From: an uncultured Eisenbergiella sp.
GTDB lineage: Bacteria; Bacillota; Clostridia; Lachnospirales; Lachnospiraceae
Assembly (NCBI GenBank): GCA_947627215.1
Contig: CANQVD010000041.1
Span: 1-32,265 of the forward strand
Direction of reading: 5' to 3'
DNA: 32,265 nucleotides
The position numbers and the translations under genes were made by a program. Below the pieces are notes generated by a model. That model was not told where the DNA came from, searched no databases, and was given only the letters and a program-made list of their open reading frames with translations. This document shows positions 25,516-32,265 of this stretch, in pieces. Position 1 is the first letter of the stretch; each line of letters begins with the position of its first letter.

Positions 25516-26919
25516 ATGAACGCACGGGAGCTGGCGCTGGACGTCCTTCTGGAAATGGAAAAGAGCGGTGCGTACGCGAATCGACTGATCCGGGGAACGC
25601 TGGAGAAATATGATTATGAGGATCCGCGGGAAAAGGCGCTGTTCAAGCGGCTGGTGGAGGGTACGCTGGAGCAGGGCCTTTCCATTGACTGGGCCCTGAA
25701 CGCGGTTTCCGCGACGCCGACGGCGAAAATGAAGCCGCTGATCCGCGCGCTGCTGCGCCTCTCGGCCTGTCAGATCCTCTATATGGAAAATGTGCCGGAT
25801 CGGGCCGCCTGCAGCGAGGCGGTGAAGCTGGCAAAAAAGAGAGGCTTCTCCGGCCTGGCCGGCTTCGTCAACGGCGTGCTGCGCAGTCTTTCCCGACAAA
25901 AGGCGCAGATCGCGTGGCCGGATCCCGTGCGGGAGCCGGTGAAAAGCCTTTCTCTGCGTTACGGCCTGCCGGAATGGATGATCCGCCTGTGGGAGGAGCA
26001 GTACGGCCGGGAGACGGTGGAGGCGCGCCTGCCGGGGTTTGTGCAGCAGCGGCCTGTGATCATCCGGTTTCGCCGGGAGCGGAACGGGGAAGCGTGCGGT
26101 GTGCCGGAGACTGAAGCGAAAACCGTGGCCGCCATCCGCGGGATGGGCGTCGCGGTATCGCCCCATCCGCTGTTCGCGGGCGCTTATGCGCTGGAAAACG
26201 TGCCGGGGATAGAGGCGCTGCCCGGCTTCGGGGAAGGACTGTTTTATGTACAGGATGTCAGCAGCATGCTGGCGGTGGCCGCGGCGGGGATCGGCCCCGG
26301 CATGCAGGTGCTGGACCTGTGCGGTGCGCCCGGCGGAAAGGCGATCCTGGCGGCGGAATACGCGGGAAAGGACGGCCGGGTGCTGGCGGGAGATCTTTCC
26401 GGCGCAAAGGTGGAGCGGATGAGGGAAAACATGGCCCGCATGGGCTGTGAAAACATAGAGACGCGGATCTGGGATGCCAGGACCTTTTCTCCGGAACTGG
26501 AGGGCTGGGCGGATGTGGTGCTGGCGGATGTGCCCTGTTCCGGTCTGGGGGTCATGAGCCGCAAAAAGGATATCCGATATCGGGTCAGCCGGGCTGATCT
26601 GGATGCCCTGACCGGACTGCAAAGGGAAATCCTGTCGGCCTCCTGGCGTTATGTCAGGCCCGGCGGCGTTCTGCTGTACTCCACCTGTACGGTGGACCGC
26701 CTGGAAAATGAAGATATGGCAGCCTTCCTTCGGGGACTGGGAACGGACGGGCGGACGACGGGGGCGTTTTTGGAACCGGAAAGACTGGATGCGGCTCTGC
26801 CGGAGCCCCTGCGCTCGGAGCAGACCGGGAAGGGAATGCTGCAGCTCTGGCCCGGTCAGTACGGAACGGACGGTTTTTTCATGGCCCGCCTGCGGCGGAC
26901 GCTTCGGGAATCCCTCTGA
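25516..26919 (+). CDS. rsmB: 16S rRNA (cytosine-967-C5)-methyltransferase RsmB
   Basis: A 467-residue m5C methyltransferase. Residues about 1-135 are a NusB-like RNA-binding domain (ARELALDVLLEMEKSGAYAN, SACQILYMENVPDRAACSEA). The SAM-dependent catalytic domain includes YVQDVSSMLA, LDLCGAPGGKA, DVPCSGLGV with Cys341 (motif IV) and LYSTCTVDRLENE with Cys391 (motif VI, the catalytic one in this family). ATG 25516 is preferred over 25483 because GGAGAGAGG lies just upstream and the protein starts at the conserved domain. It is 12 bases ahead of rlmN and likely cotranscribed with it. Confidence 0.95.
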   Translation: MNARELALDVLLEMEKSGAYANRLIRGTLEKYDYEDPREKALFKRLVEGTLEQGLSIDWALNAVSATPTAKMKPLIRALLRLSACQILYMENVPDRAACSEAVKLAKKRGFSGLAGFVNGVLRSLSRQKAQIAWPDPVREPVKSLSLRYGLPEWMIRLWEEQYGRETVEARLPGFVQQRPVIIRFRRERNGEACGVPETEAKTVAAIRGMGVAVSPHPLFAGAYALENVPGIEALPGFGEGLFYVQDVSSMLAVAAAGIGPGMQVLDLCGAPGGKAILAAEYAGKDGRVLAGDLSGAKVERMRENMARMGCENIETRIWDARTFSPELEGWADVVLADVPCSGLGVMSRKKDIRYRVSRADLDALTGLQREILSASWRYVRPGGVLLYSTCTVDRLENEDMAAFLRGLGTDGRTTGAFLEPERLDAALPEPLRSEQTGKGMLQLWPGQYGTDGFFMARLRRTLRESL

Positions 26920-26931
26920 AATGGAAGCTTT

Positions 26932-27984
26932 ATGACGGACATAAAATCGCTGGATCATGAACAACTGAAGGAATGGATGGTATCGCTGGGGGAAAAGCCC
27001 TTCCGGGCCGGACAGCTTTATGAATGGATGCATGTCAGGCTGGCGGAATCCTACGGGCAGATGAGCAATCTGCCTCTGCCCCTGCGGGAACGGCTGGACC
27101 GGGAGTATCCGCTTTTGATCGCTTCCAGGGTGCGGGAGCAGACCTCCGCGCTGGACGGAACGCGGAAGTATCTGTTTGCGCTGCCGGACGGCAATCTGGT
27201 GGAAAGCGTATGGATGCGGTACCGCCACGGCAATTCCGTCTGCATTTCTTCTCAGGCAGGCTGCCGGATGGGCTGCGCTTTCTGTGCCTCCGCGCTGGAC
27301 GGCCTGACCCGGAACCTCCTGCCCTCCGAAATGCTGGAGCAGGTATACGCCATACAGCGGGATACCGGCGAGCGGGTGAGCAACGTGGTGGTGATGGGCA
27401 CCGGAGAGCCGCTGGACAATTACGATAACCTGCTGACGTTCTTACGGATGCTCACCGATGAATACGGCCTGCGCATCAGCCAGCGCAGCGTGACGGTTTC
27501 CACCTGCGGCCTGGTGCCGCAGATCTATGCGCTGGCGAAGGAGAGGCTGCAGATCACGCTGGCCCTGTCCCTGCATGCGGTCACGGATGAGAAGCGCTGT
27601 CAGCTTATGCCGGTCGCGAAACGCTATTCCATCCGGGAGCTGCTGGACGCCTGCCGGTTCTATTTCAGGGAAACCGGACGGCGCATCACCTTTGAATACA
27701 GTCTGATCGGCGGAGTCAACGACAGCGACAAGGACGCGGCGCTGCTTGCGATCCTGGCGAAAAACGCGGGGAGCCATGTGAACCTGATCCCGGTCAATCC
27801 GGTGAAGGAACGGCAGTTTGCCCGTTCCGGGCCGGGCAGGATTGCCGCGTTCAAAAATAAACTTGAAAAAAGCGGAATTAATGTTACTATAAGAAGGGAA
27901 ATGGGCAGAGACATCGATGGCGCGTGCGGTCAGCTCAGGCACGGCCACATGGAATCGGAACAAAGGGGTGAACGCGGAAGATGA
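26932..27984 (+). CDS. rlmN: Dual-specificity 23S rRNA/tRNA adenine-C2 methyltransferase RlmN
   Basis: A 350-residue radical-SAM enzyme that makes 2-methyladenosine at A2503 of 23S rRNA and in some tRNAs. The cluster motif CRMGCAFC provides Cys111, Cys115 and Cys118; the C-terminal Cys332 in DIDGACGQL is the methyl-carrying partner residue, and other blocks are MGTGEPLDNY, SVTVSTCGLVP, LALSLHA and LIPVNPV. The N-terminal accessory domain (FRAGQLYEWMH) is present. The absence of the Cfr-type sequence context and the ordinary location argue for RlmN over the resistance enzyme Cfr. The ribosome site is weak (GGAAG). The stop overlaps the PP2C start (ATGA). Confidence 0.95.
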   Translation: MTDIKSLDHEQLKEWMVSLGEKPFRAGQLYEWMHVRLAESYGQMSNLPLPLRERLDREYPLLIASRVREQTSALDGTRKYLFALPDGNLVESVWMRYRHGNSVCISSQAGCRMGCAFCASALDGLTRNLLPSEMLEQVYAIQRDTGERVSNVVVMGTGEPLDNYDNLLTFLRMLTDEYGLRISQRSVTVSTCGLVPQIYALAKERLQITLALSLHAVTDEKRCQLMPVAKRYSIRELLDACRFYFRETGRRITFEYSLIGGVNDSDKDAALLAILAKNAGSHVNLIPVNPVKERQFARSGPGRIAAFKNKLEKSGINVTIRREMGRDIDGACGQLRHGHMESEQRGERGR

Positions 27985-28829
27985 GGGCATATGCGATTAC
28001 CGATATCGGGATGAAGCGTGTTATGAATCAGGATTACGTGCACTTGTCGCTGGAGCGCGTCGGCGCTTTGGAAAATCTGTTCATTGTGGCGGACGGCATG
28101 GGCGGTCACCGCGGAGGCGGTTACGCCTCACGGATGGCCGTGGAAACCATCGTTGAGGCCGCGTCGCAGACCGGGGCCGGGGAGGACGGGACGCGAAGGG
28201 GCGCGGCGGGAGATACCGCGGAGTGGACGGCGGAGGATACCATGGAATGGACGCCGGAGGCTGTCGCGGCGGGAAACGCGGCGGAGCGCACCGCCCGGAC
28301 GCTGGTGGACGCGATCCGGGAGGCGAACCGCAGGATCTGGCGCATTTCCCTGGAGGATGAGCGATACGCCGGGATGGGGACCACCGTGGTGGCGGCCTCC
28401 GTCATAGAAGAAGAGCTGGTGGTGGCCAATGTGGGAGACAGCCGGCTGTATGTCGCGAATGATGAAGAAATCAGACAGATCACCCAGGATCATTCCTACG
28501 TAGAGGAGCTGGTACGAAACGGCGGTATCAGCCGGGAACAGGCCAGACGGCACCGGGACCGCAATATCATTCTGCGGGCCGTGGGCGTGGAACGGGATCT
28601 GAAGGTGGATTGTTTTTTTGTGCCCGTCAAACCGGGCGATAAAGTCCTCCTGTGCTCCGACGGACTGACGAATATGCTGGAGGACGGAGAGATATGCGGC
28701 ATTTTGAACGAAAACGCCGCATTGGAGGAGCGGGCGAGACATCTGGTGGAGGCCGCCAATGAACGCGGAGGATGGGACAATATCTCCGTGGTGATCGTGG
28801 AACCGTTTGAAGATGAGGTGGATGTATGA
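27981..28829 (+). CDS. prpC: PP2C-family serine/threonine phosphatase
   Basis: A 282-residue metal-dependent phosphatase that reverses the PASTA kinase encoded next. Motifs: RVMNQDY, VADGMGGHRGG (metal Asp and Gly pair), GTTVVAA, NVGDSRLYV, DHSYVEELV, LLCSDGLTNML and GGWDNISVV. Between the second and third motifs, about residues 65-98, it carries a low-complexity acidic segment with an imperfect repeat (TAEWTAEDTMEWTPEA) not usual for the roughly 240-residue family. It overlaps rlmN and the kinase gene by four bases each, so the three are coupled. The gene symbol follows B. subtilis usage. Confidence 0.94.
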   Translation: MRAYAITDIGMKRVMNQDYVHLSLERVGALENLFIVADGMGGHRGGGYASRMAVETIVEAASQTGAGEDGTRRGAAGDTAEWTAEDTMEWTPEAVAAGNAAERTARTLVDAIREANRRIWRISLEDERYAGMGTTVVAASVIEEELVVANVGDSRLYVANDEEIRQITQDHSYVEELVRNGGISREQARRHRDRNIILRAVGVERDLKVDCFFVPVKPGDKVLLCSDGLTNMLEDGEICGILNENAALEERARHLVEAANERGGWDNISVVIVEPFEDEVDV

Positions 28830-30943
28830 TCAGGATTGGAATGATGATCGGCGACCGGTATGAGATCCTGGAGCGGATCGGGACCGGCGGAATGTCCGAT
28901 GTATATAAAGCGAAGGACCATAAACTGAACCGGCACGTGGCGGTGAAGGTTCTGAAGCAGGAGTTTTCCGAAAACACGAATTTTGTATCCAAATTCCGGG
29001 TGGAGGCGCAGGCGGCGGCGAGCCTGATGCATCCCAACATCGTCAACGTCTATGACGTGGGAGAGGAAAACGGTGTCTATTATATCGTCATGGAGCTGGT
29101 AGAGGGGATCACCCTCAAAAAATACATTGAGAAGAAAGCGAGGCTTTCCTTCAAGGAAGCGGTGAGCATCGCCATTCAGGCGTGCATGGGCATCGAGGCC
29201 GCGCACAAGAACCATATCATACATCGGGACATCAAGCCGCAGAACATCATCATTTCCAAGGACGGCAAGGTGAAGGTGACGGATTTCGGCATCGCCAAGG
29301 CCGCCACCAGCAATACCATCACCTCCAACGTCATGGGTTCCGTACATTATACGTCTCCGGAACAGGCCAGGGGCGGCTACAGCGACGAAAAGAGCGATAT
29401 CTATTCCATGGGCATCACGCTGTTTGAGATGCTCACGGGCCGGGTGCCCTTCAACGGGGAAACCACGGTGGCCATCGCCATCAAGCACATTCAGGAGGAA
29501 ATGCCCTCGCCCAGGGATTTCGTGCCGGAGATCCCGGCTTCCGTGGAGCAGATCGTGCTGAAATGCACCCAGAAAAGTCCCGACAGGCGCTATCATACCA
29601 TGGCGGCCCTGATCGAGGATCTGAAAAAGGCGCTGATGTCGCCGGATGAGGATTTTGTGCGGATCGAGGACCCGAACGAGAGCATGGCGACGCGCAATGC
29701 CGCCAGGGAGCAGGGAGAGGTCCGCAGGCAGACCCAGAGCAGAAAAAAGGAGCCGGAAAAGGAGCAGATCCGCCTGAAGAAGAATAATAACGGCGGCAGC
29801 GGAAACAGCGGACAGAGCGCCTCCAAAAAGAAGAAGGCGCCTGTCCGGGTGCAGGAGGCGGAGGAGGCCTATGAGGATTCCCGGATGGAGCGGATCACCA
29901 CGGTGCTGGCGGTGATCGGCGCCGTGCTCATCGGCTGCGCGGTGATTTTCCTGGTGGGGCGGACCATGGGTATTTTCGAGTTCGGACAGCCGGACGGACA
30001 GGTGACGATGATCGGAGTCGCCGATCTGACCGAGCAGGAGGCCGTGGAGGCGCTCAAAAAGGCGGGGCTTGCGCCGGAGGTGGTCTATGCCGCGTCCGAT
30101 ACGGTGGAGCCGGGCCATGTGATCTCGGCGGATGTACAGGAAAACGCCATCGTGGAAAAGGGCAGCCGGGTGGTGCTGACGGTCAGCGGACAGGCGCAGC
30201 AGGAGGACGGGATCCCGGTGCCTGACGTACAGGGCTTCCTGGAAGCGGAGGCCACCGCCACGCTGCAAAAGAACGGTTTTGAAGTCGCCAAGTCCGAGGG
30301 ATTTTCCGATACGGTGGAGAAGGGAAGGATCATCTCCCAGAGCCCGGCGGGGGATACCCGCGCGGCGGCGGGGACGGCCGTATCCATCGTCATCAGCCAG
30401 GGGCCGAATACGGATAACCGGGTGGCGATGCCGGCCATCATCGGCCTGGAGCCCATGGACGCCATCGCCATCCTCACGGAGGCCGGCCTGATGGTGGGCG
30501 AGCAGAACGATATGAACGATGACAATGTGGATCTGATCGGCAAGGTCTGCTATGCCAGCTATACGGTGGGAGCGCCGGTGGAGCCGGGGACTGCCATCGA
30601 TATCGGCATCAGCATCGGGCCAGCGGCGGCCACCTATATGTATACGGAGCCGGTGGAGAGTCCCGCGGATCTGGATCCGGAATATAAAGAGGGGACCCAG
30701 TGCACGGTGACCATCACCGGACAGTCCGGAAAGGAATATTTCAAGACCACGGTGAGCGCGTTCCCCATCACGACGGTGAATCTGCACGGTCTGCCGGATC
30801 CGGCAGCCGCTATCACTTATGAGTATTATGTGGAGGGAGCGGCCCAGACCCAGATCAACGGAAACGGGGAAACGGTGACGGTGCCCGGAGAGCGCCGGCA
30901 GCAGGTGGTACAGCGGACCGTCCGTTTTGCCCCGGAGGGATAA
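28826..30943 (+). CDS. prkC: PASTA-domain serine/threonine protein kinase
   Basis: A 705-residue transmembrane kinase that senses muropeptides or lipid II and phosphorylates cell-division and wall proteins. The kinase domain (10-275) has GTGGMSDVYKA, Lys41 in VAVKVLK, HRDIKPQN with Asp135, DFG with Asp153, and GSVHYTSPEQARGG. A basic, disordered linker (about 280-350) precedes one membrane helix (about 357-380). Outside are three PASTA repeats (about 395-458, 463-530, 535-600), the second starting IPVPDVQGFLEAEATATL. A further domain of about 105 residues follows, without a recognised match. The ATG overlaps the phosphatase stop. Together with the upstream phosphatase it forms the usual on/off pair. 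Confidence 0.96.
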   Translation: MIRIGMMIGDRYEILERIGTGGMSDVYKAKDHKLNRHVAVKVLKQEFSENTNFVSKFRVEAQAAASLMHPNIVNVYDVGEENGVYYIVMELVEGITLKKYIEKKARLSFKEAVSIAIQACMGIEAAHKNHIIHRDIKPQNIIISKDGKVKVTDFGIAKAATSNTITSNVMGSVHYTSPEQARGGYSDEKSDIYSMGITLFEMLTGRVPFNGETTVAIAIKHIQEEMPSPRDFVPEIPASVEQIVLKCTQKSPDRRYHTMAALIEDLKKALMSPDEDFVRIEDPNESMATRNAAREQGEVRRQTQSRKKEPEKEQIRLKKNNNGGSGNSGQSASKKKKAPVRVQEAEEAYEDSRMERITTVLAVIGAVLIGCAVIFLVGRTMGIFEFGQPDGQVTMIGVADLTEQEAVEALKKAGLAPEVVYAASDTVEPGHVISADVQENAIVEKGSRVVLTVSGQAQQEDGIPVPDVQGFLEAEATATLQKNGFEVAKSEGFSDTVEKGRIISQSPAGDTRAAAGTAVSIVISQGPNTDNRVAMPAIIGLEPMDAIAILTEAGLMVGEQNDMNDDNVDLIGKVCYASYTVGAPVEPGTAIDIGISIGPAAATYMYTEPVESPADLDPEYKEGTQCTVTITGQSGKEYFKTTVSAFPITTVNLHGLPDPAAAITYEYYVEGAAQTQINGNGETVTVPGERRQQVVQRTVRFAPEG

Positions 30944-30946
30944 GGC

Positions 30947-31825
30947 TTGGAAGGCAGGATCATAAAAGGGGTCGGCGGCCTCTATTACGTGCATACGGGC
31001 GGTACCGTATACGGATGCAGGGCGCGGGGCATTTTCCGGAAGGACAATTTCAAACCGCTGCCCGGGGATCTGGCGGAGATCTCGGTGCTGGATGAAGCGG
31101 CAAAGGAGGGCGTGATCGACCGGATCCTGGAGCGGAAGAATGCGCTGATCCGCCCGGCGGTGGCGAATGTGGATCAGGCGATGGTGATCTTTGCCATGGC
31201 TTCTCCCGCGCCGGGCTTTTCCCTGCTGGACCGTTTTCTTGTGATGATGGAGCGGCAGGGCATTCCGCCGGTGCTGGTCTTCAACAAAAGGGATCTGGTG
31301 AGCGGGAAGGAGACGGAGGCGGTGCGCGCCCGTTACGCGGGGACCGGTTATCCGACGGTTTTTGTCAGCGCGCTGACGGACCCGGATATGGAGGCGGTAC
31401 GGGAGCTTTTGCGGGGAAAAACCACGACGGTCGCGGGCCCCTCCGGCGTGGGAAAGTCTTCGCTCATCAACCGGCTCCAGAGCGGCGTCCGGATGGATAC
31501 GGGAGCGGTCAGCGAACGGATCGGCAGAGGGCGTCACACCACCCGGCATACGGAGCTGCTTTTTGTGGAGGAAAACACCTGGATCCTGGATACGCCCGGA
31601 TTTTCGTCCCTGGAGCTGCCTGCCATGGAAAAGGAGGAGCTGGGGAGCTGTTTCCCGGAGATCCGCAGCCGGCAGGATCAGTGCCGTTTCGCCGGATGCA
31701 GCCATCTGACGGAACCGGACTGCGCGGTGCGCAGGGCCCTGGAGCAGGGCGCGCCGGGACGGGAGCGGTATGAAGCGTACCGGCTTTTTTATGAGGAGCT
31801 GAAGGGCCGCAGAAAATATAAATGA
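30947..31825 (+). CDS. rsgA: Ribosome small-subunit GTPase RsgA
   Basis: A 292-residue circularly permuted GTPase that checks late 30S maturation. An N-terminal OB fold (IIKGVGGLYYVHTGGTVYGC) precedes the GTPase with permuted motif order: G4 NKRDLV, then G1 GPSGVGKSS with Lys170, then G3 DTPGFSSLE. The C-terminal zinc knuckle has Cys246, Cys251, His253 and Cys259 (CRFAGCSHLTEPDC). The start is TTG 30947, eight bases after GGAGGG and three bases beyond the kinase stop. It is the last complete gene of the block. In related genomes rpe often follows; here the next frame is broken at a composition change. Confidence 0.96.
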   Translation: MEGRIIKGVGGLYYVHTGGTVYGCRARGIFRKDNFKPLPGDLAEISVLDEAAKEGVIDRILERKNALIRPAVANVDQAMVIFAMASPAPGFSLLDRFLVMMERQGIPPVLVFNKRDLVSGKETEAVRARYAGTGYPTVFVSALTDPDMEAVRELLRGKTTTVAGPSGVGKSSLINRLQSGVRMDTGAVSERIGRGRHTTRHTELLFVEENTWILDTPGFSSLELPAMEKEELGSCFPEIRSRQDQCRFAGCSHLTEPDCAVRRALEQGAPGRERYEAYRLFYEELKGRRKYK

Positions 31826-31912
31826 AATGAAACGGGAGGGACAGGCCGCGGGCGTGACGCCGGCGGAGCTTCCGTCCGTTTTGGAACAAAAACAAAGGAG
31901 ACGGAAAATAAG

Positions 31913-31972
31913 ATGAAACTGGGCATCGTAACACGCGAGCCTATTTCTATAAATTCATGTAACCTCATGTAA
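31913..31972 (+). pseudogene. Interrupted 5' end of the gene after rsgA
   Basis: An AAAGGAG at 31894-31900 precedes an ATG at 31913. The frame reads MKLGIVTREPISINSCNLM and stops after 19 codons. The first six or seven codons have the GC-rich look of the chromosome, but the sequence turns AT-rich from about 31940. The simplest reading is a real gene, perhaps rpe or another gene, cut off by an insertion. The original gene cannot be named from so few residues. A short leader peptide is the alternative. Confidence 0.35.
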
Positions 31973-32209
31973 GCCCGTAAAACCGCATAGATTCAACGTT
32001 TCTTAAAATTGCAAGTCCACAAGGATTCATAAAAAACCACGCAATTTCATGGCATTTGGGCGTAGAAATGGGCGTAGAAAGCTAATCTGAAAACAGAGTC
32101 CAACGCATTATTTTTAGTTGATTGATACGTTTATATGCTTCTACGTCTGCAACCCATACGGCATAACATTGTAGAATTAACCCAACACGACAACTGAATA
32201 TCGACCGCA
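31940..32209 (+). other. AT-rich foreign-looking segment, possible edge of an integrated element
   Basis: This stretch is much richer in A and T than the 30 kb before it. It has no long open frame. One frame runs from 31981 to a TAA at 32083-32085 and ends LGVEMGVES, coded by a near-exact 12-base tandem repeat (GGGCGTAGAA twice). Close to its left edge CATGTAA occurs twice, nine bases of each other. These are features seen near recombinase attachment sites and integrase gene ends, but no recombinase is in the window, so this is inference. Confidence 0.35.
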
Positions 32210-32212
32210 AAG

Positions 32213-32261
32213 GCGGCGTTTCTCAATCCCTAACCGGGAGAACAGGAACGCCGCTTTTTTT
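32213..32261 (+). terminator. Intrinsic terminator at the right edge
   Basis: GCGGCGTT at 32213-32220 pairs with AACGCCGC at 32247-32254, with inner TCTC/GAGA and CCC/GGG pairs, followed by seven T. A complete transcription unit end, though no gene for it is visible in the window. Confidence 0.85.
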
Positions 32262-32265
32262 ATGC

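Noticed and set aside
24439-27228. A 929-codon open frame on the minus strand opposite fmt, the Zn peptidase and rsmB
   Set aside because: Antisense shadow of three verified genes, with no ribosome site and no recognisable domain.
26932-27984. Cfr-type antibiotic resistance methyltransferase
   Set aside because: Chromosomal housekeeping context between rsmB and the PP2C gene, and a full RlmN accessory domain; nothing points to Cfr.
28496-31705. A 1069-codon open frame on the minus strand opposite the kinase and rsgA
   Set aside because: It runs antisense to clearly recognisable genes with intact motifs; in GC-rich DNA stop codons are rare in such frames. Its translation is rich in H, R, L and shows no family motif.

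Overview
The window reads as chromosomal DNA of a GC-rich member of the Clostridia, most like a Lachnospiraceae-type gut Firmicute. Evidence: the gene order murE-priA-def-fmt-Zn peptidase-rsmB-rlmN-PP2C-PASTA kinase-rsgA, strong AGGAGG-type ribosome binding sites, TTGACA/TATAAT-type promoters, a one-piece tmRNA, and a MurE with the DNPR motif of meso-diaminopimelate-adding enzymes. This assignment is inference. No rRNA, tRNA, CRISPR array or complete transposon was found.

Layout. 1-1244: the end of a PAS-like protein and an EamA-family exporter, visibly less GC-rich than what follows. 1216-1818: the ssrA (tmRNA) gene with promoter and terminators. 1950-4620: a membrane-anchored repeat protein and a MATE exporter. 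4660-5829 (minus strand): a cation diffusion facilitator, with a foldable leader candidate at 5910-5999. 6104-8970: gpmI and a GH8 exo-oligoxylanase-like enzyme. 9017-12707: a GntR/YtrA-type regulator, ABC ATPase and large ABC permease with their own promoter and operator-like palindromes. 12783-14114: eno, whose start codon lies in a long hairpin. 14448-19044: an M3 oligopeptidase, secG, rnr and smpB. 19392-31825: a long co-directional block from murE to rsgA with many 4-base overlaps. 31826-32265: a sharp switch to AT-rich sequence just after the first codons of an interrupted reading frame, ending in a terminator; this may be the edge of an integrated element.

How the genes work together. 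tmRNA and SmpB (trans-translation) and RNase R (decay of the faulty mRNA) are all in this window, though at two loci. GpmI and enolase are consecutive steps of lower glycolysis. The murE-rsgA block combines wall precursor synthesis, replication restart, N-terminal formyl and deformylase functions, rRNA/tRNA methylation, PASTA-kinase/phosphatase signalling and 30S maturation.

The most unusual feature is a pair of long inverted repeats (14128-14331 and 19047-19273). Each fills the gap between a stop codon and the next promoter. They share a conserved inner core with a conserved asymmetric bulge, but their 52-bp and 66-bp arms differ between copies while being essentially perfectly self-complementary within each copy. 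I do not recognise this as a known family.
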